DNA from: Anaerolineae bacterium
Lineage (GTDB): Bacteria > Chloroflexota > Anaerolineae > Aggregatilineales > Phototrophicaceae
Direction: 5' to 3'
Assembly: GCA_022823165.1 (NCBI GenBank)
Contig: JAJDXR010000029.1
Coordinates: 1-51,255 of the forward strand
DNA: 51,255 bases
Shown here: positions 25,260 to 34,136 of the stretch, one piece after another
How positions within the stretch are numbered: the first letter of the stretch is position 1
Layout: every line of letters starts with the position of its first letter
Notes under the pieces: model-generated
Told to the model about the DNA's origin: nothing
The model's input: the letters and a program-made list of their open reading frames with translations, nothing else
Database searches by the model: none
Program-made: the position numbers and the translations under genes

Positions 25260-26444
25260 ATGTACAAGCGAATGCTGATCGGACTTCTGTTAATGGCGCT
25301 TTTGCTGGCTGCGCCGGCGCTGGCGCAAGATGGTGACAAACCCACAATCGCCTTCCTGCGCTATCGAGCCTCGGGTACAGAAGATATCACCAAACCCGGC
25401 ATTTGGGACATGTTGCAGGCGCACGAGCTGATTTCCCAAGCTGAGCGCGATTTGCTGGACGAGGATCTGGATCTGAACGGCGAGCGCATCAACGTCTTTT
25501 GGCTGGACGCGGCCAGCGATGTCACCAATATCAACGCGATGGTGGAGAAGACCCTGGACCGCGGCGCCGACATTTTATTGACATTTTCCACGCCGGTCAC
25601 CCAGATTACGGCAAACATCACCAAGGAAATGGATGACCCGCCGATTTTGCTCTTCGCCATCGTTAGCGCCCCTTATTCGGCCGGCATCGCCGATTCGCCT
25701 TGCATCAAGATGCCTCATGTCAGCGGCACCCACATGTCCATTCCTTACGAACAATTTGTAGCCTTGTCCCAACTCCAGCAGCCCGATATTCAGTCAATCG
25801 GCACGATAGTCGATCCGGCGCAAACCCAAAGCGTTTATGGCGTGAGCCGGATCACTGAGTTCGGGGAAGCGCTCGGCTTGACCGTAGAAGTCGCCTCCAT
25901 CGCCTCGGCGGCGGATCTGCCCCAGGCGACAGCAAGCCTGGCCGACAAAGGGGTGGAGATGGTGATGATTGGCGCTGGCTATACCGAATCGAGGGGTATA
26001 CCGGCCGTCCTGAGTGTAGCGAAAGACTACGGTATTCCCGTCTTCGGCGTATCCCCTCGCTTCATTTATCATGGCGCGGTGGTCGGCGCGGGTTTTGACG
26101 ACTTCTACGGCGAAGGCCTGACTGTCGGGCGCATGATCGCCGCATATATTGACGGCACGCTGGATATCAGTACCACCGCAATAAGCTCCCGGGTGAACCT
26201 GGGCGTGGCCGTCAATCTTGATACCGCTGAGGAATTCGGGATTACCGTTGCCGATTCCATCCTGGATGGAGCCGTCATGGTGATCGAGGACGGAGAGCTC
26301 AATGTATTAAGCGAGCCGCCCAGCCTGGCGGAGATGTCGCTGGCAGAGCGCAAAGCCGATGACGCCGCCTTCCTGGCCGAGCTCGAGTGCACAGAAGAGC
26401 GTATTGCCGAAGAACAGGCGACCCTGGGAACGGCGCGGGACTAG
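25260..26444 (+). CDS. ABC_sub_bind substrate-binding protein 5 of 5
   Basis: A 394-residue paralogue lying 182 bases after copy 4, the widest gap in the series, and flanked by terminators. The ATG at 25260 has GGAGG 8-9 bases upstream. The signal peptide ends ALAQDGDKP. Landmarks are IAFLRYRASGTED, LNGERINVFWLDAASD, ADILLTFSTPVTQITAN and IADSPCIKMPHVSGTH, and the tail holds ERKADDAAFLAELECTEE. The two-cysteine layout is kept. Separate transcription would let this copy be expressed under other conditions than copies 1-4. Confidence 0.88.
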   Translation: MYKRMLIGLLLMALLLAAPALAQDGDKPTIAFLRYRASGTEDITKPGIWDMLQAHELISQAERDLLDEDLDLNGERINVFWLDAASDVTNINAMVEKTLDRGADILLTFSTPVTQITANITKEMDDPPILLFAIVSAPYSAGIADSPCIKMPHVSGTHMSIPYEQFVALSQLQQPDIQSIGTIVDPAQTQSVYGVSRITEFGEALGLTVEVASIASAADLPQATASLADKGVEMVMIGAGYTESRGIPAVLSVAKDYGIPVFGVSPRFIYHGAVVGAGFDDFYGEGLTVGRMIAAYIDGTLDISTTAISSRVNLGVAVNLDTAEEFGITVADSILDGAVMVIEDGELNVLSEPPSLAEMSLAERKADDAAFLAELECTEERIAEEQATLGTARD

Positions 26445-26473
26445 CCTCGCGGACAGCAAGCTCAGCAAGCAGC

Positions 26474-26510
26474 AGAGGGCGGTCGTGAAGAGCGCCCTCT
26501 TTGTTTTTTT
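26474..26510 (+). terminator. Intrinsic terminator after the five-protein array
   Basis: AGAGGGCG and CGCCCTCT form an 8-base perfect stem with an 11-base loop, followed by TTGTTTTTTT. It lies 30 bases after the stop of the fifth binding protein. Confidence 0.88.
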
Positions 26511-26551
26511 GTCACTCCTGTTGTCGCCGGCAACTGTGAGCGGCGGTCTTG

Positions 26552-28003
26552 TCAGCTTTGCTCAACCTGCCACACTTGGTTCGCGCGCGCCTCAAAGAAG
26601 CCTTGGTTTGTCGTTTTCATGCGCCAGATGTCGACCGAGCGCAGCACTGTCGGCTCATAAAATGAGTAGCCGCGCAGACCATTGGCGGCGCGGTAGTCCA
26701 TATCGCAAGCGACCACTGCCTGCCGGTCGTTGACGAAGACTTCCACCAGGTACTTGTCGACGAAGATTCTCAAGTGAATGTCCTCGTCGGCCGGCAGGTC
26801 AGCCAGGGCGAAGGGCGCTTCGGTATCGCCGACGCGCAGGCGGCCGTATTCCGGCAGGAAGAGCACGGGCAATCCGGCGCGCGTCTCATCGGCGAAGAGC
26901 TGCAGGCCGAAGCGCTTGCGTTCGGCTTGGCTACGCTCGACCAGGATTTCGATCTCGTAGGCATCGCCATCCAGCGCGGCGATGGGCGCGCTCGCCAGCA
27001 GGTCGGCATCGCTGTTGCTCGCGGAGACTTCGACGTCCTCGAGCCGGACGCAGTCGCGCCGCAGCGTCTCCAGCTCACGCAGTGGCCGCATGCGCAACTG
27101 GCCGTCCCGCCCCAGCCACAATTCACGCGGCAGCGACTGTATGCTGCGCTCGGCGATATCGGTGTGCAGCGAGCGCAGCCAAGCCCACATAACGCGCCGG
27201 CCGTCGGGCGTCAGCACCGATTCCGGCGCGAAGAAGTCGCGATCCAGAGCCGCGTAGAGCGATTGCTGCGGACGGCGCCAATTCATGCGACCGTGGCTCT
27301 GCGGTACGAATTGCTCGGCAGCGCTGTCCCAGTCGCCCAGGAAATAGCGGCAGCCATAAGGATGACTGATGCACAGCAGCATCCACTGGTCGCCCAACTG
27401 AAAGAAGTTGGGGCAGGAGATGTCTTCGCCGATGGCGGTATCGGGCAGTTCATGCTGCAGGAAGTCGCCCAGGTAGGTCCAGGATTTGAGGTCATGCGAG
27501 CGCATTATCGGCGGCTTCTGCCCGCCGGAGATGGCGTAGTAGAAATCGCCGATGGTGAAGCAGTCCGGGTCCCAATGCCTCATTTCCGGTTTTTCGCCGG
27601 CCTCGGTCAGGGGCTCGATGGCGTAGGGTTTTTCCCAGGCGGACAGCTGCCGATCGGCCGCGAGGGCGATGAAATTGCGCCCGGAATTCTGTCCATGATA
27701 AATCGCGGCGGGCCGGCCCTCCCTGGTCAGGAAGCCGGTGCCGCTGAACATTCCATGCCCGGTGAAGGCGGGCTGCAGTTTGGTCGTCCGCCAGGTCCAG
27801 CGCAGCATGTCCTCGCTGGTCACGTGCGCGAAGGCGTAGGACACTTCGCCTCGCCACTGATGTTTCAGGATGTAATGCAAGTGACAGACGCCGTCAAGAA
27901 AGAAGACGGCGTTGGGGTCGCCCGGCGAGCTGTCGCCGCCCGGGTGCATCAAGTGAAAGTTCAGCGCTTGCTCGTCCGTTACCATTGTCACCGTCACACT
28001 CAC
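26552..28003 (-). CDS. GH32-like glycoside hydrolase with altered active site
   Basis: A 483-residue protein related to GH32 beta-fructosidases (invertase/levanase). The nucleophile motif WNDPNG appears as GDPNA (28-32, Asp kept), FSGS as FSGTG (86-90), and RDP as WDPD (144-147). At the acid/base 'ECP' motif the text is ISCPNFF (195-201), with Ser before the Cys and the nearest Glu three residues earlier (E193). A C-terminal beta-sandwich with IFVDKYLVEVFVND is typical of the family. No signal peptide is seen. The start may be GTG 28003, GTG 27997 or ATG 27985; none has a clear ribosome site. It may hydrolyse a fructoside or be inactive or altered in specificity. Confidence 0.78.
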   Translation of the reverse strand: MSVTVTMVTDEQALNFHLMHPGGDSSPGDPNAVFFLDGVCHLHYILKHQWRGEVSYAFAHVTSEDMLRWTWRTTKLQPAFTGHGMFSGTGFLTREGRPAAIYHGQNSGRNFIALAADRQLSAWEKPYAIEPLTEAGEKPEMRHWDPDCFTIGDFYYAISGGQKPPIMRSHDLKSWTYLGDFLQHELPDTAIGEDISCPNFFQLGDQWMLLCISHPYGCRYFLGDWDSAAEQFVPQSHGRMNWRRPQQSLYAALDRDFFAPESVLTPDGRRVMWAWLRSLHTDIAERSIQSLPRELWLGRDGQLRMRPLRELETLRRDCVRLEDVEVSASNSDADLLASAPIAALDGDAYEIEILVERSQAERKRFGLQLFADETRAGLPVLFLPEYGRLRVGDTEAPFALADLPADEDIHLRIFVDKYLVEVFVNDRQAVVACDMDYRAANGLRGYSFYEPTVLRSVDIWRMKTTNQGFFEARANQVWQVEQS

Positions 28004-28280
28004 CCGCCTTATGCTTTATTGCCAGAATACGCTGACGATACCACATGGCTGCGCGCCAGGCGAAAATCGCGGGTTCTGGTGATTATCAGAGGCAGAGCCG
28101 ATGCGCCGAGCGCTGCGCAGGCATGTTCGCGACCAAGGCGCAGAAGCAGTATCAACAGAGAATCTCTCCGGGCCAAGTGAATGAAACCGAGGCCAGCGGT
28201 GCAAGACTGTCGCCCTCTTCATGTTTAGCCGCGACAATGTTAGAGTGGCGCTGGGCTATTCGCAAACGAGGAACCGAACC

Positions 28281-29336
28281 ATGCAAGTCGCGCGCCTGTA
28301 CGGACCGAAAGACATCCGCATCGCCACCGAGCCGGAGCCGCCGCCGCCAGGAGCCGGCGAGGTCACGCTCAAGATTGCTACGGTCGGCCTTTGCGGCAGC
28401 GACCTGCACATGTTTGAGGCCGGACGCATTGGCTACACGACGATAAGCCGACCCGTGATCCTGGGGCATGAATTCATGGGCGTGGTCGCGGCGCTGGGCG
28501 AGGGCGCGCTGGACGGGAATCATCAGCCGCTTGAGCTGGGGCAGCGCGTGGCCGTCGAACCGGCTGTGCCTTGCTGGCGCTGCGAACTCTGCGAGCATGG
28601 CCATCCCAACCTCTGCCCCAATCACTATTTCTACGGGCTCTTCCCTGAAGACGGCGCCCTGCGGGAGCGCATGAACGTCAGCGCGCGCAATTGCTTCCCG
28701 CTGCCGGACACGCTCAGCGATGAAGTCGGGCCGCTGCTGGAGACGCTGGGCGTCGCCATCCACGCGGTCGACCTGGCCAAGATTCGCGTCGCGAGCACGG
28801 TGGGCGTACTGGGCGCGGGCCCGGTCGGCCTGCTGATCACGCGGCTGGCGGCGCTGGCCGGCGCCTCGCAAGTAATCGCCTTCGACAAGTTCGACTGGCG
28901 CCTGCAAAAAGCGCGAGACTGGGGCGCGACGCACGTCTTTAACGTCGACGAATGCGATCCGGCGGACGCTGTCATGGAAGTCACCGGCGGACGCGGCGTC
29001 GATGTGGCCATCGAAGCGGCCTGGGCCGATCAGTCAGTACAGCAGGCAGCCGATATGGCGCGCTACGGCGGACGGCTGGTTCTGGTCGGCATCCCGCCGG
29101 ACGACAAGCTGCAGCTGCAGCATTCGGTGGCGCGGCGCAAAGGCCTGACCATCATGATGTCGCGGCGCATGAAGCACACGTATCCGCGCGCGATTGAGCT
29201 GGCGGCTTCGGGAAAGGTCAAGCTGGAAGAGTTGGTGTCGCACCGCTTTGAATTGTCGCGGACGGCGCAGGCTTACGCCAGCAACCTGGCCTACGAGCGG
29301 GGCATCAACAAGGTGATATTGCGGGTGGGGCTTTAG
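28281..29336 (+). CDS. Zinc-dependent medium-chain alcohol/polyol dehydrogenase
   Basis: A 351-residue MDR-family enzyme of the sorbitol/threonine dehydrogenase group, oxidising a sugar alcohol or related secondary alcohol with NAD(P). Catalytic zinc ligands are in LCGSDLHMFEAG and GHEFMGVV. The structural zinc Cys set is VPCWRCELCEHGHPNLCPN. The Rossmann motif is GVLGAGPVGLL, and an acidic residue after the second strand (AFDKFDWR) suggests NAD preference. The ATG at 28281 has GAGGAA 6-7 bases upstream, so the frame's earlier start at 28221 is not used. The gene is divergent from the GH32-like gene, which suggests shared sugar metabolism, but the substrate is unknown. Confidence 0.87.
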   Translation: MQVARLYGPKDIRIATEPEPPPPGAGEVTLKIATVGLCGSDLHMFEAGRIGYTTISRPVILGHEFMGVVAALGEGALDGNHQPLELGQRVAVEPAVPCWRCELCEHGHPNLCPNHYFYGLFPEDGALRERMNVSARNCFPLPDTLSDEVGPLLETLGVAIHAVDLAKIRVASTVGVLGAGPVGLLITRLAALAGASQVIAFDKFDWRLQKARDWGATHVFNVDECDPADAVMEVTGGRGVDVAIEAAWADQSVQQAADMARYGGRLVLVGIPPDDKLQLQHSVARRKGLTIMMSRRMKHTYPRAIELAASGKVKLEELVSHRFELSRTAQAYASNLAYERGINKVILRVGL

Positions 29337-29914
29337 CTGGATTCTGGCGCGGGAAAGATCTCGCGCACCGGGATTTCAAAGCCGGGCAGCACCTCGCCGC
29401 CGCTGAGCGTATCAGCAGCGTTCAGGGTTGCGACACTGTCCCGCGTATGCACGTCCACAATCTGTAATTCAGGATATACTATCCAAATCAGAGTTGTGCC
29501 GGCGTCAAGCAGTTGCCATATTTTCAGACGTATATCGGCCGCTTCGTTGCTAGGGGAAATTACTTCTACAGCAAGATCCGGCGCGAATTCCACAAAGGAG
29601 TTCGGCAATGGCGCTGGTGATTTTGACCGACTGACAAACGCTAAGTCCATTCCCCGCACCGTATCACGACCACCAGGATTGCGTTCGAGAATGAAGCCTG
29701 TGTCGCCGGTGGCAATCCGTCCAAGATCGTTCTCCAACACATGGTTGCCGATCTTGATGGTGAGTATTGCTAGAACCTCACCGTGCTCTCCATTTGGCAA
29801 GGGCATCTCAACGATTTCTCCTGCTACGAGTTCAACAATGCGGTCGCCGTATTCCGGGCTGCCAACGATCTTGAGGAATCCATCCGCACTGATGTACTGC
29901 CGTTCCATGACCAT
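29333..29914 (-). CDS. Uma2 family endonuclease-like protein, copy A
   Basis: A 193-residue Uma2 (DUF820) protein with a PD-(D/E)XK-like core. Typical text is VELVAGEIVEM, PLPNGEHG, DLAFVSRSK and DLAVEVISPSNEAAD (catalytic Asp and Glu region), followed by KIWQLLDAGTTLIWIV. These proteins are abundant in Chloroflexota and Cyanobacteria, and their job is unclear. Two in-frame ATGs (29914, 29908) are possible, with AAGGCGAGAG upstream. It ends inside the stop of the dehydrogenase gene (4-base convergent overlap). Confidence 0.85.
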   Translation of the reverse strand: MVMERQYISADGFLKIVGSPEYGDRIVELVAGEIVEMPLPNGEHGEVLAILTIKIGNHVLENDLGRIATGDTGFILERNPGGRDTVRGMDLAFVSRSKSPAPLPNSFVEFAPDLAVEVISPSNEAADIRLKIWQLLDAGTTLIWIVYPELQIVDVHTRDSVATLNAADTLSGGEVLPGFEIPVREIFPAPESS

Positions 29915-29989
29915 GGAGACTCTCGCCTTTCATCCAATTACTGGCTGACCCAGATGTAACAATTGCCCTGCGCGGACAAAGCGCGACGA

Positions 29990-30559
29990 TCAGGCCGGGA
30001 AGATCTCGCGGACGGGGATTTCAAAGCCGGGCAAAACATCGCCACCGCTGAGCGTATCATCGGTCTCAAGCGTGACGGCGCCTGAACGCCTGTGGACCTC
30101 GACAGTCCGTGTTTCTGGATGAACGATCCAAACCATTGCGGCGCCGGCGGCTAGCAGTTGCCGAATCTTGCGGTGCATATCCGCTACTTTGTTACTGGGC
30201 GAGATAACTTCTACGGCGAGGTCGGGCGCGTATTCCACCAGTCCGTCAGGCAACACGCCGGGCGCGCGGGCTGCGCTGATAAAGGCGATATCCAAGCCGC
30301 GGACTGTGTCTCTGCCGCCGGGATTGCGTTCCAGGATGAAGCCTGTTTCCGCCGAAGTGACGATGCCAAGTCTATTTTCTGCCACATGATTGTAGATCGT
30401 CGCGCTCAAGAGCATGGTAATCTGCCCGTGCAATCCACCTGCCTTCGACATCTCAATGATCTCTCCTTCAACCAGTTCGATGCTGCGGTCGTCGTATTCC
30501 GGGTTTCCGGCGATCTCAAAAAAACGCTCCGCGCTAATGTACAGCCGTTCCATGACCAT
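29990..30559 (-). CDS. Uma2 family endonuclease-like protein, copy B
   Basis: A 189-residue paralogue of copy A. Matching segments are MVMERLYISAERF, IELVEGEIIEM, NPGGRDTVRGLDIAF and DLAVEVISPSNKVAD, and the C-terminus ends GFEIPVREIFPA in both. The upstream leader is also conserved (AAAGGCGCGAGTCGCC against AAAGGCGAGAGTCTCC), so the duplication included the ribosome-binding region. It lies 75 bases upstream of copy A on the same strand. Confidence 0.85.
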   Translation of the reverse strand: MVMERLYISAERFFEIAGNPEYDDRSIELVEGEIIEMSKAGGLHGQITMLLSATIYNHVAENRLGIVTSAETGFILERNPGGRDTVRGLDIAFISAARAPGVLPDGLVEYAPDLAVEVISPSNKVADMHRKIRQLLAAGAAMVWIVHPETRTVEVHRRSGAVTLETDDTLSGGDVLPGFEIPVREIFPA

Positions 30560-30966
30560 GGCGACTCGCGCCTTTCATCTTTGCTCAAGCTGACCCTATT
30601 CTACCCAACTGACCTGTGTAAACCAACTGGCCTCAGGATAGGGAGTTGAAACATTTCAGCGATTCGATGCTGGTAAATTTTGACACCGGTTAATTCACCA
30701 CAGAGGCACAGAAGTAGAAACAAGTTAGTCATGAAAATTCCGCAGCATCGGGTCAGCCAAGGCTGACCCCTACAGGGTTCAAAATAAAGTCGAAAGTTGT
30801 AGGGGCGAGCCTTGGCTCGCCCGCACAAACACAAAATTCGCTATTTTGTGATGGTGTACCTATATTCTGATTACTTACTCGCGCTTACTGAGGACATAGA
30901 GACGCCAGGTTCGTAATTTCGCCCGAAGTTCATTATCATAAGCGCAATATGGCAAGGAGGCATCGT
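30560..30966. repeat. Gap with CACAGAGG repeat and two palindromes
   Basis: No gene is supported. It contains TTCACCACAGAGGCACAGAAG (about 30690-30710). A palindrome GGGTCAGCC-AA-GGCTGACCC followed by CTAC lies at 30750-30772, and a second in the other orientation, GTAGGGGCGAGCC-TT-GGCTCGCCC, at 30798-30821. The two palindromes face each other with their TAC/GTA ends inward. The ribosome site of the CoxG-like gene is at its right end. Confidence 0.65.
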
Positions 30967-31422
30967 ATGCACATTGAAGGCAGTTACGACTTCGACTTCG
31001 ACCGCGAGTTGGTCTGGGACGTGCTGATGGACATCGACGTCCTCGGCAGCATCATCCCCGGCTCGAAGGGCCTGGAACCCATCGGCGAGAACAAATACCA
31101 GAGCAAGCTGGCGGTGCGGGTGGGACCCGTCAACGGCAAGTTTGAATCGCAATTCGAGCTGGTTGACATCAACCAGCCGGAGAGCTATCGCATTCTGGTC
31201 GAGGGCAAGGGTCCCGCCGGCCACGTCACTGGCGCGGGCACGATACGCCTGGCGCAGTCGGACGGCGGCACAGTGATGCGCTACGCCGGCGACGCGCGTA
31301 TCGGCGGCAAGATCGCGGCGGTTGGTCAGCGGCTGCTGGATGTGGCCGCCAAGCAGATTGCCAAGCAGGCGCTGAAGAAGCTGAGCAAGCAGATCGAAAT
31401 GCGTTTGGAGACGGCTGGTTGA
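30967..31422 (+). CDS. CoxG-like SRPBCC-fold protein
   Basis: A 151-residue protein of the carbon monoxide dehydrogenase subunit G (CoxG) family with an SRPBCC ligand-binding fold. It begins MHIEGSYDFDFDRELVWDVLMD and continues with IIPGSKGLEPIGENKYQ, GPVNGKFESQFEL and GTVMRYAGDARIGGKIAAVG, which are characteristic. The ATG at 30967 has AAGGAGG 6 bases upstream. In CO-oxidisers CoxG anchors the enzyme, but many copies occur without CO dehydrogenase genes, as here. It lies 122 bases before glcD, separated by a palindrome. Confidence 0.83.
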   Translation: MHIEGSYDFDFDRELVWDVLMDIDVLGSIIPGSKGLEPIGENKYQSKLAVRVGPVNGKFESQFELVDINQPESYRILVEGKGPAGHVTGAGTIRLAQSDGGTVMRYAGDARIGGKIAAVGQRLLDVAAKQIAKQALKKLSKQIEMRLETAG

Positions 31423-31488
31423 GCGACCCCGGCCATTGCACACTCGAGGGCATCTGTAGGTGCTTTGCGCTGAAAGGCCCAACGCATC

Positions 31489-31525
31489 GGGTTGACCAGG
31501 TGGGGCCACCGGGTCGCCCCTACAA
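31489..31525. repeat. Dispersed palindrome upstream of glcD
   Basis: GGGTTGACC-AGGTGGGGCCACC-GGGTCGCCCCTAC is an imperfect member of the GGGCGACCC family, next to a TTTGCGCTGAAA fragment resembling the 560 copy. It sits 20 bases before the glcD ATG. Confidence 0.55.
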
Positions 31526-31544
31526 CAATAATTTGGACTAAGCT

Positions 31545-32993
31545 ATGAACCGCGCCATTTATGATGCGCTTGAAACAATCTACCCCGCCGAGCGCATCTT
31601 GATGCGCGACGCGCAGTTGCTGCCCTACGAATCGGATGCTTTGACCGCCTTCAACACCAAGCCCGGCGCGGTCGTTATACCGCTTAACGAAGACGAGATC
31701 ATCGCGACCGTGCGGCTCTGCCACGAGCTGGACCTGCCATTTGTGGCGCGCGGCAGCGGCACCAGCTTGTCCGGTGGATCGCTGCCCATCGCTGACGGGC
31801 TGGTGATCGGCTTGAACCGGCTGAATCGCATCAAGCGGCTGGATCCGCGGCAGCGCATCGCCGTGGTCGAGCCGGGCGTGGTCAACCTGCACATCAGCCA
31901 GGCCGCGCAGCCCTACGGCTTGTATTACGCGCCCGACCCGTCGAGCCAGTCGATCTGCACCATCGGCGGCAATATCGCTTTCAACAGCGGCGGCGCGCAT
32001 TGCCTGAAATATGGCATGACCAGCAATCACGTCCTGGGCTTGAAGGTGGTGCTGGCCGACGGCGCGGTGACGGAGTTCGGTGGCGAGAGCCTGGAGGGGG
32101 TCGGCATCGGACCCGATGTCATCGGCCTGTTCATAGGCTCCGAGGGGCTCTTCGGCATCGCGCTGGAGATAACCGTGAGGCTTATGCCGCAGCCGGAGCG
32201 CTATCGCACGGTCTTGGCCGCCTATGACGATCTGGGCTGCGCCGGCGACGCCGTCTCGATGGTGGTGGCTTCGGGTCTGTTGCCCGGCGCCATGGAAATC
32301 ATGGATCGGCTGGCAATCAAGGCGGCTGAGGCTTCAGTAAATGCCGGTTACCCGGATGCCGAAGCCCTGCTGATCGTCGAGCTCGAGGGCGAGGCGCCTC
32401 AAGTCGAAGCCGAATTCGAGCAGTTAAACGGCATCATCGCCGAATCGGGCGCCTTCGAGACGAGGGTAGCCCAGAGCGAAGAAGAACGCGCGCGCATCTG
32501 GAAGGGGCGCAAGAGCGCTTTTTCCGCCGTCGGACGTTTGAGCCCGGATTATATTGTGCAGGACGGCGTCGTGCCGCGCAGCCGCCTGGGCGAGGCGCTG
32601 CTGGAAATCAACGCGCTAAAGCAAAACTACGGCCTGGATGTCGCCAATGTCTTTCACGCCGGCGATGGCAATCTGCACCCGCTGATTCTGTATGACGGGC
32701 GCGAGCCGGGCGCGCTGCGCAAAGCCGAGCAGTTGGCGGGCGAAATCCTGGCGCTTTGCGTCGCGCTGGGCGGCTCAATCACAGGCGAGCATGGCATCGG
32801 CATGGAGAAACGCGATTATATGCCGGCCATGTTCAGCGAAGAAGAACTCGATATCATGCAGGCGCTGCGGCGAGCCATCGACCCCAAGGAGATTGCCAAT
32901 CGCGGCAAGATGTTCCCGGGCGGCGAAGCGCCCGCGCTCGCGCTGCAAGGCATGCACCCGCTGGAACAGCAAGGGGTGATTTCGCGCGAATGA
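31545..32993 (+). CDS. glcD: Glycolate oxidase FAD subunit GlcD
   Basis: A 482-residue FAD-linked oxidase (PCMH/VAO family), catalytic subunit of glycolate or D-lactate oxidase. The FAD-binding part shows [17 protein letters not shown] and [19 protein letters not shown]. The C-terminal FAD-linked domain has [16 protein letters not shown] and [13 protein letters not shown], with the family's catalytic and metal histidines. It should oxidise a 2-hydroxyacid to the 2-oxoacid and pass electrons through GlcE and GlcF. It overlaps glcE by 4 bases (ATGA). Lactate from lactaldehyde or glycolate would both be suitable substrates. Confidence 0.92.
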   Translation: MNRAIYDALETIYPAERILMRDAQLLPYESDALTAFNTKPGAVVIPLNEDEIIATVRLCHELDLPFVARGSGTSLSGGSLPIADGLVIGLNRLNRIKRLDPRQRIAVVEPGVVNLHISQAAQPYGLYYAPDPSSQSICTIGGNIAFNSGGAHCLKYGMTSNHVLGLKVVLADGAVTEFGGESLEGVGIGPDVIGLFIGSEGLFGIALEITVRLMPQPERYRTVLAAYDDLGCAGDAVSMVVASGLLPGAMEIMDRLAIKAAEASVNAGYPDAEALLIVELEGEAPQVEAEFEQLNGIIAESGAFETRVAQSEEERARIWKGRKSAFSAVGRLSPDYIVQDGVVPRSRLGEALLEINALKQNYGLDVANVFHAGDGNLHPLILYDGREPGALRKAEQLAGEILALCVALGGSITGEHGIGMEKRDYMPAMFSEEELDIMQALRRAIDPKEIANRGKMFPGGEAPALALQGMHPLEQQGVISRE

Positions 32994-34078
32994 CCGCCAA
33001 CACGCTGCGCGGCACAAGTGAAATTCAGGACTGCGTTCGCAGCAACGAGCGTGTGCATGTGGTCGGCAATGGCAGCAAGTCGGCGCTGCATCCGCAATCC
33101 GGCGGCGCTGCCCTGGCCGATGTCTCCGCGCTGAGCGGCATAGTCGAGTATCAGCCCAGCGAATACACGGTCACAGTCCGCGCGGGGACGCCGGTGGCGG
33201 AAATCGCGGCGGCGCTGGCTGAGCAGGGGCAGTACCTGCCCTTCGACCCGCTGCTGCCCGACTGCGCCACCATCGGCGGCACAGTGGCGAGCAACCTCTC
33301 GGGGTCGCGCCGTTACCGTTACGGCGGACTGCGCGACTTTATCCTGGGCGCCGCGGTGGTCGATGGCGCCGGGCGCGCCTTTCGCGTCGGCGGCAAAGTA
33401 GTCAAGAATTCGGCCGGCTTCGACCTGAGCAAGTTTTTAGTCGGCAGCCTGGGTCAGTACGCCATCATGACCGAGCTAACCTTCAAGGTCTTTCCCGATG
33501 TGCCGCGATTCCGCAGTTTGAGCTTTCGTTATGAGCAGTTGGACGCGGCGCTGGACGCAATCGCGACCATCAGCGGGAGCGCCTATGAATTGGATGCGCT
33601 GGACCTGCTGCCGCCGCCCCCTGCAAACAAGGGGGAGCAAGCTCAGGGCTGGGCGCTGATGGCGCGGCTGGGCGGTTTCGCCGAGACGCTGCCGCAGCGG
33701 GCTGAGCGCTTCGTTGAGAGCGTCAAGCGCGAGACTGCAACGATGGAGGTGCGCGAGCTCGACGAAGCTGACGAGTTATGGAACCCGCTGGCCGGATTGC
33801 GCGGCGCCGCCGTCGTCAAGGTGGTGCTTTCGCCCAGGCAAGTCCCGGCTTTGGATGCCGCTATCAAGCGGTCGCAGCGGCGTTACGGCGTCGGCGGCAA
33901 CGTGGCTTGGGTGGCCACCGATGACCTGGCGGCCTTGGAACGCGCGCTTCTGGACGCGGGCTTGCGCGGACTATGCCTGCTGGGCGCGGTTGAGCGGCCG
34001 ATCATCGGCGCGCCGGTCGAGCGGCAGCTGTCCGCGCGCGTCAAACAGGTGCTGGATCCGCAGCGCAAGCTGGTGTAG
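32990..34078 (+). CDS. glcE: Glycolate oxidase FAD-binding subunit GlcE
   Basis: A 362-residue GlcE protein. The start is the ATG at 32990 that overlaps the glcD stop; the frame runs further back but that part is a shadow of glcD. FAD-binding text is [52 protein letters not shown] (in pieces) and [23 protein letters not shown] (in pieces). An odd proline/lysine/glycine run [12 protein letters not shown] at about residues 205-216 is encoded by a G/C-run palindrome (33614-33637) and looks like an inserted repeat. Confidence 0.88.
   Translation: MTANTLRGTSEIQDCVRSNERVHVVGNGSKSALHPQSGGAALADVSALSGIVEYQPSEYTVTVRAGTPVAEIAAALAEQGQYLPFDPLLPDCATIGGTVASNLSGSRRYRYGGLRDFILGAAVVDGAGRAFRVGGKVVKNSAGFDLSKFLVGSLGQYAIMTELTFKVFPDVPRFRSLSFRYEQLDAALDAIATISGSAYELDALDLLPPPPANKGEQAQGWALMARLGGFAETLPQRAERFVESVKRETATMEVRELDEADELWNPLAGLRGAAVVKVVLSPRQVPALDAAIKRSQRRYGVGGNVAWVATDDLAALERALLDAGLRGLCLLGAVERPIIGAPVERQLSARVKQVLDPQRKLV
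33614..33637. repeat. G/C-run palindrome inside glcE
   Basis: CCGCCCCC, loop TGCAAACAA, GGGGGAG. The stem is five perfect C-G pairs. It keeps the reading frame and encodes the unusual PPPANKGE stretch. Confidence 0.6.
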
Positions 34079-34136
34079 AGGACTGTAAATGATGTTGGAA
34101 TTCTTCATCCGCTTGACCGTTGTGGTGGGATAGCCT

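Noticed and set aside
20107..26444. The five binding-protein genes considered as an assembly artefact
   Set aside because: The copies differ throughout in sequence, length, start codon and spacing, and each is intact, so they are true diverged paralogues.
26774..28180. A 468-codon plus-strand frame opposite the GH32-like gene
   Set aside because: It is a shadow of the real gene, with no signal, domain or ribosome site.
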